Below, in pieces: positions 24,151 through 34,949 of a stretch of DNA of 64,000 bases. A program made the position numbers and the translations under genes. This stretch comes from Triticum aestivum (Eukaryota; Streptophyta; Magnoliopsida; Poales; Poaceae), in the NCBI RefSeq assembly GCF_018294505.1, contig NC_057797.1, positions 127,911,116-127,975,115 on the forward strand, in the 5' to 3' direction. Within the stretch, counting starts at the first letter, position 1. Every line of letters starts with the position of its first letter. The notes beneath the pieces are model-generated. The model saw nothing but the letters and a program-made list of their open reading frames with translations, was not told where the DNA came from and ran no database searches.

Positions 24151-24490
24151 TTTTCACTCTGGGGATATATTTTTTTGTAAAACTCATAAGAAAAGCGGAA
24201 AGAGTCGCAAAACAAAACCATAAATGCATAAAGCTGGCAGATAGAATTAAATAACTCGGCTTACTTAAGAAAAACAAATCGACTTGCGCACGGAGAAGGA
24301 CTGCTCATTACATATCTTACACGCGGGTGGTAATTATACAATACATCACTCAGGATATGCGTACATAATCCTGACATGTTATTTAGGCTAGTGCACTTCT
24401 CCAGATCCTACATGATGCGCAAACAGGCTACTTCTCACAACCTATGTACATATCTTACAAAGCGGTACAATCCACGGCAGCTAAGCGTAC

Positions 24491-25281
24491 TCAGGCAGAG
24501 ATGTTGACGACCTCCTTTGCCCTGCCGAGGGCGAGGCGTAGCGAGGTTGGGGACTCGACTTCCTCCTCGCTAATGGGCTCCATACGTGTAGTGTTGCGCA
24601 GAGTGGACGGAGCGGTTGCCAGGGGCGGAGCAACACGTACAGGAGTGGGCGCGAAGGGTGGTGCAGTGCGCGCTGAAGTGGGTGCAATGACTTGGTTGAA
24701 TTCTTCGGTAGAAGGCAGGCAACGAGTAGGCGTATAAGATGCCGAGGACGAGACCAAAGTCAGTGGTGGAGCGATGGGTAGGAGCTCCCTCCTGTTGGAG
24801 GCACAGCCATGGACTGAGTCCATGCGGGTAGCTACGAAGTCGTCCACCAGGTTGTCGAAGGCTGCCTCCAGGGCCCGGAGATACTCAATGAGCATCTCAA
24901 AAGCCTCGTCTCGTTCTCCTCTGGGGCAGGAGTATGCGTAGTGACAGGTGTAAGGCACATGGTACGGTAACGACGAGTCTTCATCACGGGAAGGACATCC
25001 CTGAGACGAGCTATCGCCTCGCGGGCTGCCATCTGCATAGCATGCCTCTCCGTAGGCATTGCTCTTCCCATGAACCGGAAGCGGCGTAACTCACCACGCC
25101 CTCCCTTGAACTGCACCGCGGCCTGGTGCATGGTCAGACTGTCGTTGACTCGGTGCTGGCAGAGTGTGAAGACTGGGCGTACGGATGGCCCCATCGCGAC
25201 CCGAACGATGAAAGAAAGAATCTTGACGAACCCATCGGGCACGTTGGCGAAGGTCTGAGACTCGCAGCTGTTGTCGGCCAT
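24491..25281 (-). pseudogene. Extra ORF upstream of gag in element B, function unknown
   Basis: It starts at an ATG at 25281, about 165 bp after the primer-binding site and 1.1 kb upstream of gag. The first frame stays coherent for about 105 residues. A frameshift near 24960 moves coherent coding into another frame that ends at 24491. Residues about 50-95 include RRFRFMGRAMPTERHAMQMA followed by AREAIARLRD. This pattern of a glycine, then an Ala-rich helix, recalls the C-terminal half of double-stranded-RNA-binding domains. That resemblance is weak and only by eye. The second half is an acidic helix followed by a Pro/Ala/Thr-rich tail. It is not gag, since gag begins afterwards at 24150. Confidence 0.55.
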
Positions 25282-25429
25282 CTACAAAAGTGGGCAAAAA
25301 TTCTGCAGGGTCAGATCATAAATTTATGCTGACCGACAGAAAATGACTACAATTGCAAAAATATAAATTAGCTCTATCATGCTAATAACTAATTAGCGAT
25401 CGCACCTAGTGGCTTCCTACAGTCAGCCT

Positions 25430-25442
25430 GGCTCTGGTACCA
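25430..25442 (-). promoter_or_regulatory. Primer-binding site of element B
   Basis: The element strand reads TGGTACCAGAGCC, four bases after the LTR end. The plant initiator-methionine tRNA site is TGGTATCAGAGC, so this matches with one change. Confidence 0.75.
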
Positions 25443-25446
25443 AGCT

Positions 25447-28400
25447 TGTCACGACCGGTTTTCCAATAAAAATATTTATTGAGAAACCAATCTTTTGAGT
25501 CCAGTATGAGAGAAATCCTCCTCACTGGTAGACAATTTCTTGATACAATAAGCCAGTAGCATAAAATATATTACAGGGTCGAACTGCGGTTGCTCAACCA
25601 AATTATTACAAGCACGCCAATAATTATACATAATGGCGGACATGAAACAGTGGTGTGGAGACATACTACTGACTTGAGGATAGGGCGGTGGTGGAAAAAC
25701 ACAGCGGGGAGAGAAATACAAGACTCTAAGTCTATCATCTCATCGAGCGTCGAGGTGAGGCTCGATGAATTTATTTGGTAGCGGAAGCGGATATAAAACA
25801 GTGACCAAATCCAGGGTCGCACGAGACTGACTGGGACTCCTCTAAGTGTCGGACTCGCTATCGAACTCTTCATCCATGAAATCGCCTTCGTCAGCATCTG
25901 GCCAAATCAACAAGCCAGTGAGTACTTTGAAAGTACTCGCAAGACAGTTCGGACGTAAGATATAACAAATGCATGCATGGATGCGTCATGAATAAATTCA
26001 CCAATGTACATTCAAATTTATCATAACAAGGTCAGTAAAAGGGAAACGGCGGTAGTCCGCCTGAAATCCCAACAGAACATAAATAATTTCTGATCGGGTG
26101 TCTGAAGCGACGCCTCGAAAGGTGAACAAATAAATATAAAGAAAAAGATGCCACAGTCGGGCGTCTTAGCGACACCACATAAAGGGCTTAAAAAGAAATA
26201 CCTCAGTCGGACGTCGGGGCGACGTCACAGAAAGGGCTTGAAAAGAAATGCCACAGTCGGACGTCGGGGCGATGTCACAGAAAGGGCTTGAAAAGAAATG
26301 CCACAGTCGGACGTCGGGGCGACATCACAGAAAGGGCTTGAAAAGAAATGCCACAGTCGGACGTCGGGGCGACATCACAGAAAGGGCTTGAAAAGAAATG
26401 CCACAGTCGGACGTCGAGGCGACATCATAGAAAGGGCTTGAAAAGAAAGGCCACAGTCGGACGTCGGGGCGACATCACAGAAAGGGCTTGAAAAGAAAGG
26501 CCACAGTCGGACGTCGGGGCGACATCACAGAAAGGGCTTGAAAAGAAATGCCACAGTCGGACGTCGGGGCGACATCACAGAAGGGGCTTTTATGGACAGG
26601 TAAATAATAATCATAATAAACTTTTAATTCATAAGAATAAATGGGTTAGTCCATCCACAGGAATATCATCTAACCGGAATTAGCACTCATGCGAAACACC
26701 GGAGTCTCTGTCATCAACACTGTCATTGTTAGGACAAGATAATACGAAAATGGACATGGAATAGATGATTTGGAGGGATATATGACTCTGCAGAGTTTGT
26801 ACAAAATTATTCCCACAGCTAACGGATTTCCGTAGTCACGAAGGACTAGTTCCGTTTACGGTATTTCGGAAGAAAACACAGCTAACCAGTACACACCCAT
26901 CATACCTCTCGATGCTAGGAATCAACCTAGACATCGTCCAAGAAAAAACTTTTGAGACGGGGAGATCACAATCTCGAATAGCATGGGATCAAATTTATAT
27001 ACGCGCGCTCTAAGGGGTGCCCCCCTCTCGGTCCCAACCGGAAACACCCATGCCCCCTGACCGGATGACTAGCTTTAATCCAGGGCCATGGAACCATCAT
27101 CACGGCCTCTCCTTTTGGTGTGTACCAGAAAAGTGGTTTGCTACTTACTAAACCATATTCCTTGCGGAAAACCTGTGGTAGTACAGGAAAGGAAATGAAA
27201 GGAACTGGACTGATACGGTTTGACACTGAAGTCACATAGTCTGGCATGAGACTGGCATGCTACAACACTGCCATCTCACCCATCCTCATGCCAACACATG
27301 GCCATTCATACTCACATCCATCCACTTATGGATCATCGAACTCACTTACCTCATTATCGCATAAAATGACATTCATCGATATGCTTATCAACATGCCATG
27401 AAACTAACTAAATGCAAAACATGCCAAGACACTCATCATATCAAAAGTTCAAACATGCTTGCCTGGTTCAGAGTAGTCGGAGCCTAGCTCGGTGAAGTTC
27501 ACGGCTCCGTCACCTCCTTCGGTATCTACGGTATAAAGAAAATATATGCGCTATTGTGAATACCAAGGAGTGCACAGAAAGTATACCAAATATTTTCCAA
27601 ATAAATCTTATAAAAAACTAGACAAAATTTTAAAGAGAACAGAAAAAGAATCAACCAAAAATACCTTTCTGTTTAAAAGTTATAAAGGTTTTTGTCCAGG
27701 GACTCATCGGTAGTGAAACAGAAGTTTTCTAGGGGCTAGTTTATAAAAACAGAAAGCGCTTCGGTAGCGACTACGCCGGCCCAGAGGGAAAGCGCATTCG
27801 GAAGAAGACGTTTTCAGAAAACGCTTCGTTTAGGAAGAACAGAGAGGCTGACAGCGGGTCCCGCTTGTCAGGTTTGAAAATATGAACGGGGCGGCAGATC
27901 TCGCCAGTGCCCGAGAGCCGCGGTGGTCGCCGGCGGCGATCCACGGCGAGGCAGAGAGATCGGAGGGTACCTCCGTGTTCAGGGCACCCTTCCGCGTCGG
28001 TTGGTGGTGGTGGTGGCGGTCGGCGAGCACCACGTCGACGGCGAGCTTTGCTCCGGCGGATGGCGGTTCGGGTGGTTGCGGACTTCGTCGGAGAGAGCTG
28101 CAGTGATCAAATTGAGGAGGGGGTTATGCTCCTGGTAGCTAGAGAGGGTAACGAACGGGGTTTGGGCGCCGGAGACGGCCTCACCGGAGCGAATCGAGGT
28201 GGCGGCGGAGGCGGATCGGGGCGGCCGGAGTTGAGGGGGAAGACCTCCTCGGGGTCCCCCTAGTGGCCTGGCATGGCGTTGGTGAGGTGTGGGGATGCGG
28301 CGTGCACGAGGGTGAGCTCGGGGGCCCTTTTTATAGGCAGCCCGAGGCGGTGGCCGTGAACGGGGATTTCCGGCGATGGTTACGGTGGCGCAGTGCTCGG

Positions 28401-29568
28401 TCGGGGGTGATTAGGGAGTCGAGCGCCGTCGTGGGAGTTTACTGGGTCCGTTTAGATGCTAACCGGACTTGGATTAGAAGCTTAGGGCAGGCTTTGGTCG
28501 GAACGGGATGGCGCGGGTCCATTGGCGGCAGAGAGCGCGTCCAGGGCTGTCGGGCCACGGCGACAGTGCAGCGGGGGTGCGCTGGCGTGCATGAGGCCAC
28601 GCGGAGAGCCAGGGAGTGCTGGGCGGCGCGGAACGGCGTTGAGCCGCCGTTCTTGCCCCCTGTCAGCCGCCACAGGAGGTCCTGACGCCGCGGAAGACTC
28701 CGGCGAGGGCGGGCCATCGTGCCACCGATGCCAGGAAGAGGCCAAGTGAGCGTGTGGTGCTCCAGACAGTAGGAAGAGGCGGAGAGGAACGTGCCAAATG
28801 CACTGTGAACGCGTGAGAGGAACTGACGAACGCACACGACACTGAAACTGAACTTTTCTGAATTTTTGAACAGTAACAGTGCCCGCAAGGTGTTCGACAG
28901 AATGAAATTGGCATCTAGGGATTTTTCCTTGAGCTGAAACTTGGTGGAGTGGCTTCTCATTGCTCACATAGGTTGCCTGAATTTTGGTGGAATTTTTGGA
29001 GTAGTGTAGATATGAATTTCATCAAATTTGGCAAATCTGGTCCAAACTTGCAGAGGCTGAATTTTGAAAAATTTTAAAAGAGAAGGAGTGGATCAAGATG
29101 GTTCTGGGTTGTGGGTACAAAGGACTATCCAGGAGAGTTGGTTTGAGGTCAAAACTCAAATGCAATATGGTACTTGCTTTGAAAATCATTTGGGCTCAAA
29201 ATAATTTTCAGAATTGATTTGAGAGGGAAAATAATTAGAATAAAATCCAAAACTTGTTTGGATTAGTTGGGACAGAGAACTTAGGTTGATCACAAGGTGT
29301 AGGGGAGGTTTTGGAGGGGTTTTACCACATGGAAACAATGCAAAGTCAAGGGTGGTTCCAAGATATGAAAATCCCCAAATTTTCATAGAGCTTCATTTTA
29401 AAAGAAAACAATTTAAACTCAAAAATTAAATTTGAGAGAACCAACAGAGAAGAAGTTTCAAAAGATCAAACAACAAGGTTTGAAAAAAATAAAATCCTTG
29501 CCAAGGCAAAGGAAGTTTTTAAGTGGAAGGTTTTTTCTGAAAAAGAAAAAAATATTTAAATAGCCTCT
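25447..29568 (-). repeat. Second (5' or middle) LTR of element B, U3 tip deleted
   Basis: It is nearly identical to 15519-19701, but the last bases on the plus strand are missing. After AATAGCCTCTCC the sequence jumps to CAAGTTGCTTCG inside the pol 3' end. The lost piece, about 200 bp, held the LTR tip, the polypurine tract and the final pol codons. Short TCC/CCC homology at the junction suggests a microhomology-type deletion. It contains 50-bp tandem repeats (26149-26595) and a TATA box at 28328-28337. Confidence 0.88.
26149..26595. repeat. 50-bp tandem repeats in the element B LTR, right copy
   Basis: Nine units align one-to-one with the left array, including the variant units with GTCGAGGCGAC and GGCCACAG. 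Only point differences are seen. Confidence 0.9.
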
Positions 29569-30105
29569 CCCAAGTTGCTTCGCTGTCGGTGTGATTGCTC
29601 CACTGGACTTTGAAAAACTTGATGGTCTTCTGTCGGGTCCTCCTTTCAGACTCCTCTAATATTCTTATGGGACGTTCTCGATAAGTGAGGTCTGGCTGCA
29701 CATCAATGTTTTCATGGTATACTTGTTTCTCTGGGTTGCTTACATACTTCTTTAATTGAGAGACGTGGAACACGTCGTGAATGTCGGACAAGTCTTCGGG
29801 TAAGTCTAGCTGGTAGGCTACAGTGCCTCTTCGTGCCACTATGCAGAATGGTCCAATGAATCTTGGTGCTAACTTTCCTTTAATCTTAAATCGTTGCAAT
29901 CCTCTCATAGGGGATACTCTCAGGTATACGAACTCACCGGGTTCGAAGCTGACCCTACGATGTTTCTGATCATAATAACTATTCTGTCGACTTTGAGCGG
30001 TCTTAAGTCGGTCTCTGATTAGCTTGACCTTTTCCTCGGCTTCTCTGAGCATGTCTGGTCCGAAGATGCGGCTGTCTCCGGTCTCTGACCAATTTAACAG
30101 GGTAC
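29569..30105 (-). pseudogene. Integrase C-terminus and chromodomain fragment of a second element B unit
   Basis: It encodes the post-core integrase region (YYDQKHRRVSFEPGEFVYLR, HDVFHVSQLKKYV) and a chromodomain cut before its end. It matches 20345-19785 with a few substitutions. It lies upstream of an LTR in element orientation, so it must come from a different unit from the gag-pol at 19711-24150. At 30105 it stops abruptly at the boundary with element A. Confidence 0.88.
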
Positions 30106-30297
30106 GACATCAGCAGATTAGATTTGTGGAAATATTATTCTCTCTACGATGGTATGTGGAACTTGTTTTGCAGAGACAGACATGATCCTCGTGTTCAAAA
30201 TCTTCTATGAAGTATTCGGAGGAGGAACCCTCCTTGCCATGCCGAAGACAATCTGTGCGCCGGACTCATCGTCATTGAAGCCTGGTTCAGGGGCTAC
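30106..30297 (+). other. Element A resumes: segment before the 3' LTR
   Basis: CAGCAGATTAGATTTGTGGA and onward match element C at 40840-41025. The end, GGTTCAGGGGCTAC, is the polypurine-like tract directly before the LTR. Confidence 0.8.
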
Positions 30298-30763
30298 TGA
30301 GAGAGTCCTGGATTAGGGGGTATCCTGATAGCCGGATTATATCCTTTGGCCAGACTATTGGACTATAAAGATACAAGATTGAAGACTTCATCCCGTGTCC
30401 AGATGGGACTCTCCTTGGCGTGGAATGCAAGCTTGGCAATACGGATATGTAGATCTCCTTCCTTGTAACCGACTCTGTGTAACCCTAGCCCCCTCCGGTG
30501 TCTATATAAACCGGAGGGTTTAGTCCGTAGGACAAACAACATACAATCATATCATAGGCTCGCTTCTAGTGTTTAGCCTCTTCGATCTCGTGGTAGATCA
30601 ACTCTTGTAACACTCATATCATCAAGAATAATCAAGCAGGATGTAGGGTTTTACCTCCATCAAGAGGGCCCGAACCTGGGTAAACATCGTGTCCCCTGCC
30701 TCCTGTTACCATCCGCACATTTCAGGACCCCCTACCCGAGATCCGCCGGTTTTGACACCGACA
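30298..30763 (+). repeat. 3' LTR of element A
   Basis: It is 466 bp, TGAGAGAGTCCTGG...TTTTGACACCGACA, with the same order of motifs as 7569-8043. It is followed by target copy CCTGG. Confidence 0.88.
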
Positions 30764-30768
30764 CCTGG

Positions 30769-31797
30769 TGTCCCGGCCATGATGACAATGATGTTGAGGG
30801 TCTGCCTGCTGTGGGGCAGGTCGACGACCAGTGGTGTAGTCTCGCGGGTTTTGCATCAACTTAAGCCTGAGGCACACGCCAATCACCGTAGCCATACTAC
30901 AGTGCTGCACAGTCAGGGTGAAGGTTATCCTGCAAAGCAATTGTAAGGTGTGAATAGTGATCCCCAAAAGTTCAAGTTGGATGATAGTTCTTGACTTCTT
31001 GCATGAAACAAAATAGATTTCGTGCGAGCAGACTATGTACAGTGCAATGAGAATAATATAGGATGATTCGCTTGCAATAAGTGAATGCATCCTGAAGGTC
31101 CAAGATCCGTATACAGAATGAAGTTATGTAGGATCAGCAAGCTACTGGGAAATATAATCCCAACAAGCAAGCAAACCCGCGCAACTTATTTTTAATCTAT
31201 TCAATAAAGGCACTCAGTGTTGTGTTTCTGTATGCAGCATGCTTTCAAGATCACACTCTGAATCTCTACTGTGATATCGATGAGAAATGGCCATTTGTGC
31301 TAATTATCTTATCATGATTGTAAATCTACATTTCCACCACAAACCCAAAATGATTCTGGCTTCTTATAATGGAAGGGATCATAGAGAAGAGATTGGAGGT
31401 CTGATAGGTGGATGAGTGCAAGATGTTGCAGGACAGAACGCCTGTAACTAAGCAATTGACATTGAAAATTAACACTAGAAACCTTGAGACGGAGACGGAC
31501 TAGAAACCTTGAGCAACACCTTCTAGTCCTAGCCCGAACTCCTAACAATCACTAATAACTAGAAACCAGAACGGGGAAGCTATAGAAGTGAGCAACTCAA
31601 GGTATCATAAAACAGTAGTTGGTAGTCAACCAGCCACCACATCAACACCAAGTAACTATTATACAGTACATCCTAACTCGAAACTATCATAAGGTGGATA
31701 TGGCACCATTCCTAGCATACGGATGATGAGTATAGGACCAATTAGATCCACTTTTAGTACACATAATTTTAATTTCCTGTATGCCATGTGTAGCTGA
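30769..31797. other. CACTA interior, right segment, non-coding or exon relics
   Basis: Directly right of element A, the minus strand 30970-30770 is open over about 60 codons, including VVDLPHSRQTLNIIVIMAG in one frame. This looks like coding sequence, but I cannot name it. The remainder, to 31797, is AT-rich with no ORF above chance. Confidence 0.3.
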
Positions 31798-32068
31798 GTG
31801 TTAATTACCAACACATTATTCAAATCCTTCCATGAACTGGTGCGCTTGCTTTCAAATTTGAGCTAATTGAACAGCAAAATCCTAGTAGGAAATAGCGTGC
31901 ACAAAATACAGATCATATTCGAGGAAGAGCCATGTGTTAATTGCCAATACATTGTTCAAATCCTTCCATGAACTGGTGCACTTGCTTTCAAACTCGAGCT
32001 AATTAAACAACAAAATCCTAGGAAATAACATGCATGAAATACAGATCATATTCGAGAAAGAGCCGTGT
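31798..32068. repeat. 136-bp tandem duplication in the CACTA interior
   Basis: The unit beginning GTGTTAATT(A/G)CCAA at 31798 is repeated at 31934, including AATCCTTCCATGAACTGGTG and CAGATCATATTCGAG. The copies differ by several substitutions and small indels. Confidence 0.8.
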
Positions 32069-32180
32069 GCTAGCGCTGATTACTGAACTAAACTGGAGCG
32101 ACTCAATGGAGACACCTAACTGGTAGAGCGAGTAACATACAAAGATGGGGAGTCAGTTGGCGGCGGCAAATCTGGCAGAC

Positions 32181-32534
32181 CTGGAAGAGGTCGGAGAGGA
32201 GGATGGCGGCGGTGACGCCGCTGGAGTAGGCGCGGCAGGACTTGAGCACCTGCGCCACCGTCCACTTGAGCGACGAGTAGAGGCACAGTGCACGGAGGCG
32301 GTGTGAGCGGCCTCAGCGGCCGCCTGGTCGGTGTTGGAGGCCGACGGGTGAGCAGCGCGCTGGACACCGTCGGGTCGCCGCCCAGTAGAACCGCACAGAT
32401 GGTTCGGTGCGTGATGCGCCGGACGCTGTTGGGTCGCCGCCCAGTAGAACCGCACAGTGCGCCTCCAGCGCCTCTGATGGATGGATGCGGTTGGGGCGCT
32501 GGATCTGATCTGGGATGAGGAAGAGGCGCGCCAT
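32181..32534 (-). pseudogene. Exon-like captured gene fragment in the CACTA element
   Basis: The minus strand has an ATG at 32534 in good context (GGCCATGGC), followed by MARLFLIPDQIQRPNRIHPS, then EALEAHCAVLLGGDP. It is preceded by a C-rich, UTR-like stretch. A 59-bp tandem duplication (GGGTCGCCGCCCAGTAGAAC at 32372 and 32431) shifts the frame. Beyond it, a coherent frame reads LKWTVAQVLKSCRAYSSG and ends at a donor-like CAG/GTCTGCC at 32181. The mix of a start codon, UTR-like leader, codon-like GC content and donor suggests the first exon of a host gene picked up by the transposon. The source gene is not recognised. Confidence 0.45.
32372..32457. repeat. 59-bp tandem duplication breaking the captured exon
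   Basis: The core GGTCGCCGCCCAGTAGAACC occurs twice, 59 bp apart. The length is not a multiple of three. Confidence 0.8.
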
Positions 32535-33046
32535 GGCCGTCGGGTGGCGGAGGCGAGGGGAGAGGTGGAGGGCGGAAGGAAGGGGAGGACGGGGCGGCGG
32601 CGGAAGGATCGGGAGGCGGCAGGAGAGAGATTGGATCAGGAGGTGGCGGCGGCGGCGAGGAGATCGGGAGGAGGGGTGCGATGGGGGAAGATGGTGGTGC
32701 GTGTGATGTGAGCTTGGGTTTGGGCTGTGGTGGGGGTATCTCTTTTTCATTTTTTTTTATTTTTTCTGTAGATAGATGGATGGATGGATGTGGGATGGTG
32801 AGATGGATGGATGGATGGATGGGCGCCATGTCATCGATCCGTGGGAAGAGTCCTGATTGGTTCAGAAAACTAGTGATTTAAAAAAGTATCTAAGTACTAC
32901 AAATAGAGGGATTTTGTGAAGTAGATATCAAAAATATTTTGCAAAATGGCACCACACAAATTTTCACTAGAGTTAGACCACATTTTGTGGATAAGAACCA
33001 ATTTCTATGCATTTATGATCTTTCTAGCTATTTTTAATCATTTTCC

Positions 33047-34580
33047 GAGTGCCCAAAATGAGTTTTTTTATGAAGGACCTACCATATATTTGTTGCAAAA
33101 TTGTACCAAATCAATTTTCTAAAATACTAGGACATATTTAATTCACAATTGACCAAATGGTTGGGTGTCAAAAGTTCTGATCCACCTCTCATGAAAAAGA
33201 CAAATTTCTGCTGATTCAGCAGGAAACGGGTCAAATTTGAACTGCAACGTCCTCGTAGTTTGCTCTTTATTTTTTCCAAAAATCATTTCTAGGTACATAA
33301 GTATCTATTTAATTAGAGAAACACCAGAAGTTTTCCAAGATTCAACCACTAGCTAGGAACGGTCATGCCCGCCGTTTTGACCGCATTTTGAAACAAGCAT
33401 AAAAAATTCAAAAAAATCAAAAAATTGGAAAACCTTCGCATTGTGTCATTATATGTGACCAAGTTTCCAGGAAAAATAATAAACCTGTAATACGGCAATT
33501 AGTTTTAAAAAGTGTTCTAAAAAATGAGCTATCATCTATGAAGATTCATGGCTTTCAAGCCAAATGATCAATCTTATGGCCACATTCATGACATGGCAAA
33601 CAATGTTTCCTAAGGAAATTTTCATTTTCTTTGAACGAAAAAAATTCATTTTCCATTTTTCTAGTGCCCGAAATGAGTTTTTTTGTGAAGGACCTACCAT
33701 ATATTTGTTGCAAAATTGTACCAAATCAATTTTATAAAATACTAGGACATATTTAATGCACAATTGACAAAATGGTTGGGTGTCAAAAGTTTTGATCCAC
33801 CTCTGGTGAAAATGACAAATTTCCGCCGATTCAGTAGGAAGCGGGTCAAATTTGAACTGCAGCTGCCTCATAGTTTGCTCTTTATTTTTTCCAAAAATCA
33901 TTTCTAGGTACATAAGTATCTATTTACTGAGAGAAACATCAAAAGTTTTCCAAGATTCAACCACTAGCTAGGAACGGTCAAGCTCGCCGTTTTGACCGCA
34001 TTTTGAAACGGGCATAAAAAATTCAAAAAAGTTCAAAAAATTGGAAAACCTTCGCATTGTGTCATTATATGTGACCAAGTTTCCAGGAAAAATAATAAAC
34101 TTCTAATACGGCAATTATTTTAAAAAAGTGTTCTAAAAAATGAGCTATCATGCCTGAAGATTCATGGCTTTCAAACCAAATGATCAATCTTATGGCCACA
34201 TTCATGGCATAGTTTGTTCAAAATGATCTCAAATTGTGCAAAAGGGTGCATCTTAGAATTCCAAACAATTTTGCCTATGGGAGTTTTCATTTTCTTTGCA
34301 CAGAAAATTCATTTTCCATTTTTTGAGTGCCCGAAATGAGTTTTTTTGTGAAGGACCTACCATATATTTGTTGCAAAATTGGACCAGATAAATTTTATAA
34401 AATACTAGGCCATATTTAATGCACAACTGACAAAATGGTTGGGTGTCAAAAGTTTTGATCCACCTCTGGTGAAAAAGACAAATTTCCACCGATTCAGTAG
34501 GAAGCGGGTCAAATTTGAACTGCAGCTACCTTATTGTTTGCTCTTTATTTTTTCCAAAAATCATTTCTAGTTAAATACGT
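33047..34580. repeat. Tandem repeat of about 615-665 bp in the CACTA 3' region
   Basis: The phrase AGTGCCC(A/G)AAATGAG, then GAAGGACCTACCATATATTT, starts at about 33048, 33662 and 34325. Two full units and a partial third are present. Each carries the same landmarks (CTAGGACATATTTAAT, GGTTGGGTGTCAAAAG, GTTTTGACCGCATTTTG, CATGGCTTTCAA). AT-rich, non-coding. Confidence 0.85.
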
Positions 34581-34949
34581 ATCTAGTTAAGCATAAATAC
34601 ATGGTTTGGTGGCGATACGTCGAGGTTTGAACGGTGGCCCAGGGCCCCAACTCCAAAGCTCGTAAACTCGCATGCCCGCCGTGTGGTCACCACGTGACCT
34701 TGGCGTTGACATGCGTTCCAGGAGGCCTAGGCATGTCTAGTCGGTTGGGCATTCCCCAGGTAGGTGCTAGGAAGAAAATTACAATAGAAGAATCTCACGA
34801 GGAGACCGACCTATGCTCAAAGATGAATTAGCAGCCAAGTGTTTGATTAGCGGTACGGAAAATGCACATGGCCAATGGGCGTGAGTTTTGGCTGAGGATG
34901 ATCATATACTAAGAAGAATGTCTTCACAAATTTTTAGCTCAAAAGAAGG
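34581..34949. other. Unique spacer in the CACTA 3' region
   Basis: No gene or repeat is recognised. A moderately GC-rich patch (34640-34740) separates the two tandem-repeat zones. Confidence 0.3.

Larger units (their letters stand above)
15519..30105 (-). mobile_element. Chromovirus element B (Del/Tekay-type Gypsy) with a partial second unit
   Basis: It is oriented to the left. Reading on the minus strand there is a fragment of integrase-chromodomain (30105-29569), an LTR (29568-25447), a primer-binding site, an extra ORF, gag-pol, a polypurine tract, and an LTR (19701-15519). The order internal-LTR-internal-LTR means two units once shared an LTR, a product of unequal recombination or tandem insertion. 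The right side was then deleted together with part of host element A. This explains why no target duplication is found. The two LTRs differ only by scattered single bases, so the element is fairly young. Confidence 0.88.
7569..30763 (+). mobile_element. Gypsy element A (Fatima-like), split by element B
   Basis: LTRs at 7569-8043 and 30298-30763 are homologous and share TG...CA ends. Target duplications are CTTGG (7564-7568) and CCTGG (30764-30768), with one mismatch. Inside are a sense gag-protease pseudogene and a convergent antisense gene. No reverse transcriptase or integrase belongs to it. At 15519 a chromovirus interrupts it. The right part resumes at about 30106, but compared with element C roughly the 5' half of antisense exon 1 plus its promoter is missing, so a deletion accompanied or followed the insertion. 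The family name is from memory and should be checked. Confidence 0.85.

Noticed and set aside
32116..32829. Proline-rich 237-codon minus-strand ORF
   Set aside because: Composition is that of a C-rich leader and (CATC)n repeat; the start is within simple repeats. Only the frames described for the exon-like fragment look coding.
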